From positions 1 to 23,556 of the forward strand of contig CAYGKP010000012.1 in the NCBI GenBank assembly GCA_964350605.1: a DNA stretch of 23,556 nt, written 5' to 3'. This document shows, piece after piece, positions 15,446-21,908 of the stretch. Position 1 is the stretch's first letter; each line of letters opens with the position of its first letter. The stretch is from CAYGKP01 sp964350605. Its GTDB lineage: Bacteria > Bacteroidota > Bacteroidia > Cytophagales > JAAEPT01. The translations under genes and the position numbers were made by a program. Below the pieces are notes generated by a model. That model had not been told where the DNA came from, made no database searches, and worked only from the letters and a program-made list of their open reading frames with translations.

Positions 15446-16267
15446 ATGAAGAACGCGGATATCGACCAGTGTTTGACCATGTCTGCCTTCTGGGCTTACC
15501 ATGCGATGTCTGAGTTTAGCGAGAGATACCCAGATGAGAATATTGACCATATCGTCACCCTATGTCGATCTAGCCTCTCATCTAAGTATTCGTTAGACTA
15601 CACAGGAGGAAAGATTCTGTATCAGGCATTGGGCAGAGCCGAAACAGAGAAGAGCCCAACAGATTGCTTGGAGTCTCTTGTTCGTCGGGTACTCTTGGAG
15701 TACACGCCCTGGTGGATTCGGAATTTCGTCTACGGCACGAATAGAGTTAAAGAGGCATTAACTCCAGATCAAGCGCAGTGCCTTCAAGCAGCGGGGCTCT
15801 TTAATGAGCCGCCAGATTTAAGCGTGATTGCTCTTATTGATGAGCTATCTGCTATTTCTAGGAAGCAGGAGGATATGGAGAAAATGATTCGAGCGAGAAA
15901 AGCTGAAGAAATGTCCATTGCCTATGAGACGGATAGACTTGCAAGTATGGGTTTAGATAAAAGGCCTGAGTGGGTATCCCTAAGAGATAATAGGCTAGGT
16001 TATGATATTCTCTCCTATGATCTAGTAAATGAGCGGGTTATCAGAAAACTGATTGAGGTAAAAAGCGCAAGCTCAAACTACATCTTTATCACAAGGAATG
16101 AGTGGCGAAACGCTGAGAGTGCCCGTTCAAAGTTCTTTTTTCAAGTGTGGCTACACCCTGAACTATCACTCAGGGAGTTTTCGGTTGATGAAATAGAGCC
16201 CAACATCCCTTCGGAAAAGGGGAATGGCATATGGCAGTCGGTTAGGGTTGATATCAATAGGGGCTAA
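15446..16267 (+). CDS. DUF3883-domain protein, PD-(D/E)xK nuclease-like
   Basis: 273 residues. The C-terminal half is a DUF3883 domain: 'AEEMSIAYETDRLASMG' (153-169), 'LGYDILSYD' (184-192, Asp187), 'KLIEVKSASS' (201-210, Glu204 and Lys206) and 'FITRNEWRNA' (214-223). The Asp...Glu-x-Lys spacing is that of restriction-endonuclease-fold nucleases. DUF3883 is a recurrent defence-island domain, often joined or adjacent to helicases. The N-terminal half is helical, with a 'TPWWIRNFVYG' segment I do not recognise. It starts 2 bases after the SNF2 gene and ends the operon; its last 14 bases overlap the convergent integrase gene. It may be the cleaving subunit paired with the SNF2 motor, which is an inference. 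Confidence 0.8.
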   Translation: MKNADIDQCLTMSAFWAYHAMSEFSERYPDENIDHIVTLCRSSLSSKYSLDYTGGKILYQALGRAETEKSPTDCLESLVRRVLLEYTPWWIRNFVYGTNRVKEALTPDQAQCLQAAGLFNEPPDLSVIALIDELSAISRKQEDMEKMIRARKAEEMSIAYETDRLASMGLDKRPEWVSLRDNRLGYDILSYDLVNERVIRKLIEVKSASSNYIFITRNEWRNAESARSKFFFQVWLHPELSLREFSVDEIEPNIPSEKGNGIWQSVRVDINRG

Positions 16268-17618
16268 ACGCCCTCACCACAATCTCATAATCCTCTTTCG
16301 TCGAGGTGAGGATGTAGGCATGGTGGGCTTCCTTGTTCAGGGTGCTGTGGCCGGAGAGGCGGCGCACAATGATCTCGCTGACTCCGGCGGCATGGAGGCG
16401 CGTGATGAAAGTCCGGCGCAGCGAGTGAGCTGATAACCGCGTGTAACGTGGGACGATCTTCACACGATCATGTTTCCCGCCACCCAGAACGATTCGCTCC
16501 TCTTCCTCTTGGGTTATACCTGCTTGTTTGGCGACCTCTTTGATAAGCCGATTGAAATACTGCTCGGTGAGTACAACGCCACCCGGTACGCGCTGCGGTA
16601 AGGCGAAGTCGGGTTGCTGCTCGTACTTGGCGAACACTTTGAACACTTCTGGATGGATGGGGATCTCTACCTTCTTTGATCCCTTCGATGTTCGCAGACG
16701 GATGAATGAGTTGGATGGATGCTTGTGATCGAGATGGACTTCATGCCGTTCCATCGTTAGCAGATCACTTACGCGCAGTCCAGTCATCATTCCGACGATC
16801 ATCACATCACGCGCCGTTTCCATTGTGCTGCGATCATGGATGCGATCAGGCAGCTCCAGGTGAATGATTGACCAAATCTCATCAAGTGATAAGGCGGTCG
16901 TGTCTGATTCGGCATTCAGCTTCTTGAAGTCGGGGTGCTTGTGGACCTCGTTCTTCGAGTAGCCTGCCGAGAGCGCCCAGTTCATGTAGGCTTTCCAGTC
17001 CTTGACAACCGTTCCGATGGAACGATCAGACAGTCCCACAACTGATTCATTCGTCGACAAACGGTATTCGTGCCGTAGATGCCATACCAATTCGTCGTAC
17101 ATGGTGAGCGTCACATCGTCGAAGTAGGGATCAATGCCTTTCGTTTGGCAGAACTCCGAGAAACGATGATAGAACGTTCCTTTGGCACGGATGGTCATCG
17201 GTGATTGATCGCGCATGCGGCAATGGGCGATGTATTCCTCCCATACATCCAGCATCTTGGCCACCCGCCGCCCGCCGACACGATCTTTCAGGTTTTCCTC
17301 TTCGAGGATGCGATTCTTGATCTCATCCATCGTTGCCTCACGTCCCAGCTCCTCGCGGAGCATCAAAGGAATCTTGTGAACGAGGCGGAACTGTAGCTCG
17401 GCCAATCGAGCGCGGGCTTCGACGGCCCACGGTTCCTTGCCGACAACTGATTGAGGCGATCCCTTGGCATCGAAATCCCAATGGGTCGCGGGAACGCGCA
17501 AACCGACCAGTTTGGCGTTTTTGAATGATTTGTACTGATGGGTGAACCGTAAGATGATCGTTCGATCACCTTTTCCACCCTTGCCCCTCATGTCTAAGTG
17601 AAATTGAACCGAGGCCAT
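16254..17618 (-). CDS. Tyrosine recombinase (phage-type integrase) of the island
   Basis: 454 residues. The N-terminal arm-binding and SAM-like domains (about 1-235, including 'MLDVWEEYIAHCRMRDQSPMT') precede a catalytic domain with the full active-site set: Arg282 ('MMTGLRVSDLL'), a Lys in the beta-hairpin around 312-316, His398/Arg401 ('SAHSLRRTF'), His424 ('LSGHST') and nucleophile Tyr435 ('HHAYI'). It catalyses integration and excision through a covalent Tyr-DNA intermediate. It resembles the Bacteroidota integrases of conjugative and genomic-island elements. The gene reads inward from the right junction, about 70 bases from the proposed attR, and is convergent with the defence operon. 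The enzyme appears intact, so the island may still be mobile. Confidence 0.93.
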   Translation of the reverse strand: MASVQFHLDMRGKGGKGDRTIILRFTHQYKSFKNAKLVGLRVPATHWDFDAKGSPQSVVGKEPWAVEARARLAELQFRLVHKIPLMLREELGREATMDEIKNRILEEENLKDRVGGRRVAKMLDVWEEYIAHCRMRDQSPMTIRAKGTFYHRFSEFCQTKGIDPYFDDVTLTMYDELVWHLRHEYRLSTNESVVGLSDRSIGTVVKDWKAYMNWALSAGYSKNEVHKHPDFKKLNAESDTTALSLDEIWSIIHLELPDRIHDRSTMETARDVMIVGMMTGLRVSDLLTMERHEVHLDHKHPSNSFIRLRTSKGSKKVEIPIHPEVFKVFAKYEQQPDFALPQRVPGGVVLTEQYFNRLIKEVAKQAGITQEEEERIVLGGGKHDRVKIVPRYTRLSAHSLRRTFITRLHAAGVSEIIVRRLSGHSTLNKEAHHAYILTSTKEDYEIVVRAFSPY

Positions 17619-17688
17619 CTGGTGTACTCATTTTGCACACAAGTAGCCAAAAACATGGCCTATTTCAAATTAAATGATGGTAAAGTGA

Positions 17689-17697
17689 CCCAGCGGG
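17689..17697 (+). repeat. Putative attR core
   Basis: CCCAGCGGG at the point where SRAP coding sequence resumes; partner of 10494-10502. The stretch 17619-17688 between the integrase start and this site is AT-rich and contains TGTACTCA (17623-17630). Confidence 0.5.
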
Positions 17698-17881
17698 CTC
17701 GGAGAAGGACTGGCTGAGCCTTCAGAGTAACCAGGAAGCTCAGAGCTACCTGAGCGCTTACAAGTACCCCGAGGAGGCCCTGGAAGTGCGTCGGGTGAGC
17801 CCCAGGGTCAACCGCGCTGGTGAGGATGGACCCGAACTAATTGAGCCCTACATTGAGCCACAACAAGGTCTCTTTGGTTAA
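17690..17881 (+). pseudogene. SRAP/HMCES gene, detached 3' part (63 codons)
   Basis: An open stretch in one frame with no start codon of its own, beginning 'PAGSEKDWLSLQSN' and containing 'VRRVSPRVNRAGEDGPELIEP', the typical SRAP C-terminal signature (V-S-x-x-V-N, then E-L-I-x-P). It ends with TAA at 17879-17881. It completes the fragment at 9985: codon CTA at 10495-10497 aligns with CCA at 17690-17692, and both are followed by Ala-Gly. The TAA is 6 bases before umuD, showing that SRAP, umuD and umuC once formed one operon. Any transcription of umuDC must now start within the island's right end or inside this remnant. Confidence 0.88.
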
Positions 17882-17887
17882 GCCTAC

Positions 17888-18391
17888 ATGAGCAAACAAC
17901 GCCGCCTCCCCCGCACCGAGCTACGCCTCGTCACCGACTCCTCCGAGCGTGAGTTGGTCGTGAAGAGTGCGCCCGTCTCCGTCCAGGCCGGACAGACGGG
18001 CTTCCCCTCTCCCGCTGGCGACTACGAGGAGGACAACCTGGAGGTCAACCTCAGCGAGCACCTCCAACTGAGCCACCCGGCCACCTACGTCTGGCAGGTC
18101 ACCGGAGACTCGATGGACATGGCCCACATGCCAGCGGGCTCCTACGTCATCACCCGCAAGACGCTGGAGATGTCGCTGGACAAGACGCGCATCAACGGCA
18201 AGGTGATCGCCTGCTTTCTCAACGGGGAGCGCCTGCTCAAACGCTTCAAGCTGTCCCGCGAGAAGGGCCAGGAGGTGTTCAGCCTGCACTCCGAGTCGAG
18301 CAACCCCGGCCACCGCCCGATCCGCCTGAGCAACGAGGACGACTTCATCGTCTGGGGCGTGGTCACCCACAGCATCGTAACGGTCGAGTAG
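17888..18391 (+). CDS. umuD: UmuD-like translesion-polymerase accessory protein (S24 peptidase)
   Basis: 167 residues. UmuD is self-cleaved on RecA filaments and the product activates UmuC for mutagenic bypass of DNA lesions. The cleavage region 'QTGFPSPAGDYEED' (36-49) matches E. coli UmuD 'CGFPSPAADY', but the residue before Gly38 is Thr37 rather than Cys or Ala. Catalytic Ser75 lies in 'VTGDSM' and the Lys general base is Lys118 in 'ERLLKRF'. It is followed by umuC after 1 base and preceded by the SRAP remnant after 6. No LexA-like operator is visible in the ~200 bases upstream, consistent with loss of the original promoter through island insertion. Confidence 0.92.
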   Translation: MSKQRRLPRTELRLVTDSSERELVVKSAPVSVQAGQTGFPSPAGDYEEDNLEVNLSEHLQLSHPATYVWQVTGDSMDMAHMPAGSYVITRKTLEMSLDKTRINGKVIACFLNGERLLKRFKLSREKGQEVFSLHSESSNPGHRPIRLSNEDDFIVWGVVTHSIVTVE

Positions 18392-18392
18392 C

Positions 18393-19664
18393 ATGTTCGC
18401 CCTGGTCGACTGCAACTCGTTCTACGCCTCGTGCGAGAAGGTCTTCGACCCGAAGGTCCGCAACCGCCCTGTGGTCGTGCTCTCCAACAACGACGGTTGC
18501 GTGGTGGCTGCCTGCAAGCAAGCCAAGGCACTTGGGGTGGGCATGTTCGGCCCGGCCTTCCAGATGGCCGACACCTTCCGCAAGCACAACGTCGCGGTGT
18601 TCAGCTCGAACTACACGCTCTACCAGGACATGAGCAACCGGGTGATGCGGACCCTTGAGATGTACGCACCTGGTGTGGAGGTGTACAGCATCGATGAGTC
18701 GTTCCTCACCCTACACTCCATCCCACCCCAGCAACTCAGAGCCCGCGCCGAACTGATCCGCGAGAAGGTATTGGAGTTCACGGGCCTGGGGGTTGGTGTC
18801 GGAGTAGCTCCCACCAAGACCCTCACCAAGGTGGCTAACAAGCTCGCCAAGCGGGCCGATGGCATCTGGATCATTGACTCAGAGGAAAGCCGCGTTGATG
18901 CTCTGAGACGCTTGCCAATCGAAGACGTGTGGGGTGTCGGTCATCGCTGGGCTCCACGCTTCCAAGCACTCGGAATCCGCACGGCATTCGACCTGGCCTC
19001 CATGCCGCTCGGGTGGATCAGAAAGCACAAGACGGTTGTCGGTGAACGTCTCTGGCGAGAACTCAACGGAGAGCCTTGTTATGGCCTCTTAGACGGCCCA
19101 CCACGCAAGCAAATGATCGCCACCACCCGGAGCTTCCCCGGAACCATCGGCACCTATGAGGAGCTTGCGGAGGCCGTCACAGGGCATGCTCGTGAGTGCG
19201 CCAGGAAGCTCAGGAAACAGAACTCCAAGGCAGGCACCGTTTACCTCTTCTTGCGGACCGATCCTTTCAAGGACACATACCACAGGAAGACTGGGCAGCT
19301 GCTCAAGGACGGCTTCTGGTTTCCGGTGATCTTGCCTGTCGCTTCCAATGATGACTTCACCATCGTAGAGGCTGCCCTTCGTGCGTTGAAGCTCAGGATG
19401 AGGCCTGGGTATCCCTACAAGAAGGCTGGGGTGCTAGTGGGTGAGCTTCGAGATGCCGAGCCGACTCAGCTTCACTTCTGGGAGCAACCTGAAAGCGAGG
19501 CCCGTGAGAATCTGATGAAGACCCTCGATAAGCTGGGGCAACGCTACGGTCGCCAGGTTGTCCGAGTTGCCAGTCAAGAGGGAACTCAGAAGCATGTGAT
19601 GCGTAGAGAGAAACTCTCTCCGAGATACACTACCAATTTAGCTGAGTCACCTAAGGGGGGTTGA
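18393..19664 (+). CDS. umuC: UmuC-like Y-family DNA polymerase (Pol V catalytic subunit)
   Basis: 423 residues, full length for the family. The palm has 'ALVDCNSFYASCE' (Asp6, first metal ligand) and 'YSIDESFL' (second Asp-Glu pair, near 99-106), the steric and fingers region 'SNNDGCVVAACKQAK', helix-hairpin-helix sequence around 'LPIEDVWGVGHRW', and a little-finger domain. A DUF4113-type tail ends 'EKLSPRYTTNLAESPKGG', as usual in UmuC. It synthesises across lesions together with processed UmuD. One base separates it from umuD. Two GAAGCTCAG motifs lie in its 3' half, and a nested inverted repeat follows the stop. Confidence 0.95.
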   Translation: MFALVDCNSFYASCEKVFDPKVRNRPVVVLSNNDGCVVAACKQAKALGVGMFGPAFQMADTFRKHNVAVFSSNYTLYQDMSNRVMRTLEMYAPGVEVYSIDESFLTLHSIPPQQLRARAELIREKVLEFTGLGVGVGVAPTKTLTKVANKLAKRADGIWIIDSEESRVDALRRLPIEDVWGVGHRWAPRFQALGIRTAFDLASMPLGWIRKHKTVVGERLWRELNGEPCYGLLDGPPRKQMIATTRSFPGTIGTYEELAEAVTGHARECARKLRKQNSKAGTVYLFLRTDPFKDTYHRKTGQLLKDGFWFPVILPVASNDDFTIVEAALRALKLRMRPGYPYKKAGVLVGELRDAEPTQLHFWEQPESEARENLMKTLDKLGQRYGRQVVRVASQEGTQKHVMRREKLSPRYTTNLAESPKGG

Positions 19665-19676
19665 GTTGACAGTTGA

Positions 19677-19733
19677 CTGGGAGCTCAGTTTGGGTTTCAA
19701 TTCAATTTGAATTGAGTTTACTGAGAACTCAGG
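19677..19733 (+). terminator. Nested inverted repeat after umuC, possible terminator
   Basis: The outer arms contain CTCAGT (19684-19689) and ACTGAG (19720-19725), within CTGGGAGCTCAG and CTGAGAACTCAGG, both variants of the window's recurring motif. The inner stem is CAATTCAA (19698-19705) and TTGAATTG (19707-19714) with a 1-base centre, itself a near-palindrome. It starts 13 bases past the umuC stop and lies just beyond the stop of the convergent small gene at 19734. There is no long T-run, so termination efficiency is uncertain. Confidence 0.45.
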
Positions 19734-19952
19734 TTAACCTAAATCCAACTGAGACTTCTCACCAATCACCTTCCACTCTCTCCTTTCCCTTTTACTCCTT
19801 TGATTCACTCTTTTAGGCAGGTGGTAATTTAAGACGACTCTCTTGGTGCCGTTGAAAGGCCGATCAGGTTCAGTCATATTCGCAGAGGGCTTTTTGCATT
19901 CTACGATAAACCCTGAGAGGTGTGAAATCACTGGATTTTGATTCAATTTCAC
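19734..19952 (-). CDS. Small basic protein downstream of the serine recombinase
   Basis: 72 residues from a GTG start with a clear AAGGAGAGG ribosome binding site about 8 bases upstream, which is unusual here and supports real translation. It begins 27 bases after the recombinase stop on the same strand. The C-terminal half is strongly basic ('KRVNQRSKRERREWK'), suggesting nucleic-acid contact; no family recognised. It could be a recombinase accessory (directionality) factor or a relic; the call rests only on the ribosome binding site and position. Confidence 0.4.
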   Translation of the reverse strand: MKLNQNPVISHLSGFIVECKKPSANMTEPDRPFNGTKRVVLNYHLPKRVNQRSKRERREWKVIGEKSQLDLG

Positions 19953-19979
19953 TTCACCCCTCTCCTTCGCATTCTCAGG

Positions 19980-21491
19980 CTATGCGGCCTGAACAGGAAG
20001 CTTCCATTGGGGTCCTTCCAGTGCGCTTAACGTAAGCAAATCCATTGGGTCGACACGATCATCTTCGATCACGAGGTAGTTCGGGAAGAACACACGCACT
20101 AGTTCGGCAACCATCTCGACGGGTAGTTTCTGAAGAACAAGGGTTGGCTTAGTGAGTAGCAATCGAACGATCCGAATTCCTCGCTCCAAGCGCGGATCAG
20201 GGCTCCTGAGCTTCTCGATCTCCGCATTCAAGTGATCCTTCTCCTCCTGAATCTTGCCCAGTTCCAATTCAAACTTATCGAGCCCAAAACCTCTGATGCT
20301 CTTACGGAAGGCTTCGATTAGTTTGTCGGCCTGCTTGTCCTTCTTAACAAGCTGAGCTTCTTTCTCCTGTATCTCCTGTTGAACCGTCTTGCGTTTGGCT
20401 AAATACTCTTGGCGAATCACGTACTCCACCAACTCAGACATCATCGGGTGGACGCTGAGTTGCTTTACGCTTCGAAGCACTGCGTCATGTGCCGCTCCAA
20501 TCGATACCGAATCAGCCTTGCCTGATCCACCTCTGGCTAGGTAGTAACGATAAGAGCCTCCACTTGATGAGTTTATAGTCATCATGGTATGGTGTGCGCG
20601 AGATGAGAGTCTGCCGACCAGCACCGCTGAGTTACTCGCTGATGGGGCGTGCTCAATAGCCTTCCGGGCGTGGAGATTGCATCTATTATCGTAAGCCTTG
20701 AAGAAGGTTACCTCATCGACAATGCCATCATAGTTCGCCTCAACTAGGTCCTCTTTCAGCCAATCGGTACCTCCATGAACGGCTATCTTCCCACAGTAGG
20801 ATGGGTTGGAAAACATCTTAAGGAAGGCACCATACTTGTTGGGGTACCCTTGAACTGCGGCCTCTTCGTAGATTTTTGTTAATGGCTTACCCGTGTTTGC
20901 CGCTTCACTAAAGGCCCATAAGACGATTTGAGCTTCATCTGTAACCTGTTCGAAAACCCGATCACCAGCGGCATTGGTACCAGCCACATAGCCAAAGGGT
21001 GGCCTTTTGGTCTCCATTCCAGCTTTCCGCTTTCCATGAATCCCGGTCTTCGTTCGGGCAATAATCTTCTGACCGTCTAATTGTGCTTTGAGAATGGCCT
21101 CAGCACGAAGCTTCAAGACATCCTCATTCGGAGGCCAAGTCAACTCCTCAAGGACGGTAATGGATACCCCCCAACCGTGCAATTGACTAATAAAGGCGTT
21201 CGTATCAGCCACATTGCGAGCGAGTCGACTCCAGTCAGTAAAGATGATGCGATGAATCTTGCTCTGCTTCTTTCGACTGTTTTTCTTCAACGAGCGCATC
21301 ATACCTTTATAGACCTCACGACTTCCGCTCCTTTTACCCGAATGAACCTCGATAAACTCCCTTACAACATTGTTCTCATTCCGACTTGAGTATTCGGCTA
21401 GCCTCCTTTTCTGTTCCTCAGAACTTTTCCCGTAGCGGTATTGAGGGTCATCGGAAACACGTATCCAGTGATAGACATTCTCACTAGGCAT
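19980..21491 (-). CDS. Large serine recombinase (resolvase/integrase type)
   Basis: 503 residues. The N-terminal catalytic domain has Arg11 and nucleophile Ser13 ('WIRVSDDPQ'), a second conserved block 'KSSEEQKRRL' and the active-site helix 'DWSRLARN' (Asp86, Arg89, Arg92). A 'recombinase' domain follows (about 160-270, 'KAGMETKRPPFGYV', 'MFSNPSYCGKIAVHGG'), and a coiled coil lies near 365-440. Where family members usually carry a four-cysteine zinc ribbon (about 285-340) this protein has 'YRYYLARGG' and no cysteine at all, so the ribbon is degenerate or metal-free. It would integrate, excise or invert DNA via a Ser-DNA intermediate. It overlaps a small upstream gene by 8 bases and has another small gene downstream, forming a three-gene minus-strand module. 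Confidence 0.9.
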   Translation of the reverse strand: MPSENVYHWIRVSDDPQYRYGKSSEEQKRRLAEYSSRNENNVVREFIEVHSGKRSGSREVYKGMMRSLKKNSRKKQSKIHRIIFTDWSRLARNVADTNAFISQLHGWGVSITVLEELTWPPNEDVLKLRAEAILKAQLDGQKIIARTKTGIHGKRKAGMETKRPPFGYVAGTNAAGDRVFEQVTDEAQIVLWAFSEAANTGKPLTKIYEEAAVQGYPNKYGAFLKMFSNPSYCGKIAVHGGTDWLKEDLVEANYDGIVDEVTFFKAYDNRCNLHARKAIEHAPSASNSAVLVGRLSSRAHHTMMTINSSSGGSYRYYLARGGSGKADSVSIGAAHDAVLRSVKQLSVHPMMSELVEYVIRQEYLAKRKTVQQEIQEKEAQLVKKDKQADKLIEAFRKSIRGFGLDKFELELGKIQEEKDHLNAEIEKLRSPDPRLERGIRIVRLLLTKPTLVLQKLPVEMVAELVRVFFPNYLVIEDDRVDPMDLLTLSALEGPQWKLPVQAA

Positions 21492-21702
21492 GACGCAAGA
21501 CGGCTTGTGACATCTGAAGGAGAAGTCGGTGAAGGGCCTGCGTTTCTGTGATGGATAGCTCTTGTCCGTGTTTTCGCGCGATTCGCTGAAACTCAGGATC
21601 GAATGGCGGAAAATCGACTTTCAATTCATCCTGCCAAAAGATGCTCTGGACATCTTCCGGGATTTGTGGGGTCTCTGTACTGGGCTTGTCGGGTCTGTTC
21701 AT
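21484..21702 (-). CDS. Small acidic protein coupled to the serine recombinase
   Basis: 72 residues; its stop overlaps the recombinase start by 8 bases, so translation is probably coupled. The N-terminus is Pro-rich, followed by 'FWQDELKVDFPPFDPEFQRIARKHG' and an amphipathic helix 'TETQALHRLLLQMSQAVL'. No family recognised. Possibly a regulator or antagonist of the recombinase, by position only. Inverted repeats immediately upstream (21705-21727) fit a regulated promoter. Confidence 0.55.
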   Translation of the reverse strand: MNRPDKPSTETPQIPEDVQSIFWQDELKVDFPPFDPEFQRIARKHGQELSITETQALHRLLLQMSQAVLRHA

Positions 21703-21704
21703 TT

Positions 21705-21811
21705 GCTATCGTTTGATCGTAGATAGCAGTAAGCAAAAAGTGATGTGAAATAGTTCCGCAAATGATCCCCTATGTCACTGTAAAACAGTGATGTACGATT
21801 TTTCATACATC
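21705..21811. promoter_or_regulatory. Cluster of inverted repeats in the 21.7-21.9 kb intergenic region
   Basis: AT-rich gap between divergent genes holding three dyads: GCTATC (21705-21710) with GATAGC (21722-21727), flanked by TTTG...CAAA; TCACTG (21775-21780) with CAGTGA (21786-21791) around TAAAA; and GATGTA (21790-21795) with TACATC (21806-21811). Promoters for the recombinase module (minus) and the HYC_CC_PP/cusA genes (plus) must lie here; I could not fix their boxes. The first dyad adjoins the start at 21702 and is the best operator candidate. Confidence 0.4.
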
Positions 21812-21908
21812 ATGGTTTCGGCAAACATTTTTTGTACTATCGATTTTAAACTCAACTGAAATAGTATTGGCTTGGAACTAATACAATTCATTCTCAACTT
21901 GTATAGTG

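Larger units (their letters stand above)
10494..17697 (+). mobile_element. 7.2-kb integrative island carrying a five-gene defence-like operon
   Basis: The segment splits an SRAP gene whose two parts are collinear and in frame on either side. It is flanked by an imperfect 9-bp direct repeat CC(T/C)AGC(A/G)GG (10494-10502 and 17689-17697). A tyrosine integrase sits at the right end, reading inward. Removal of 7195 bp (10495-17689) restores the host gene. The cargo is the five plus-strand genes 10888-16267, which are AT-richer than their surroundings. TGTACTCA occurs near both ends (10640-10647 and 17623-17630), and TCACTT-ACCA-like sequence is inverted near the tips (about 10549-10558 and 17678-17688); these could be integrase arm sites. 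The exact crossover bases are uncertain because the 9-bp repeats differ at two positions. Confidence 0.85.

Noticed and set aside
10888..16267. Naming the island operon as DISARM, BREX or a Type III system
   Set aside because: The diagnostic genes are missing (no DUF1998 pair, no PglZ or BrxL, no Res with fused nuclease). A helicase and a methyltransferase alone are not enough.
19980..21491. Serine recombinase as a Hin/Gin-type invertase or Tn3 resolvase
   Set aside because: At 503 residues with a recombinase domain and coiled coil it belongs to the large class; no inverted-repeat-bounded invertible promoter was found beside it.
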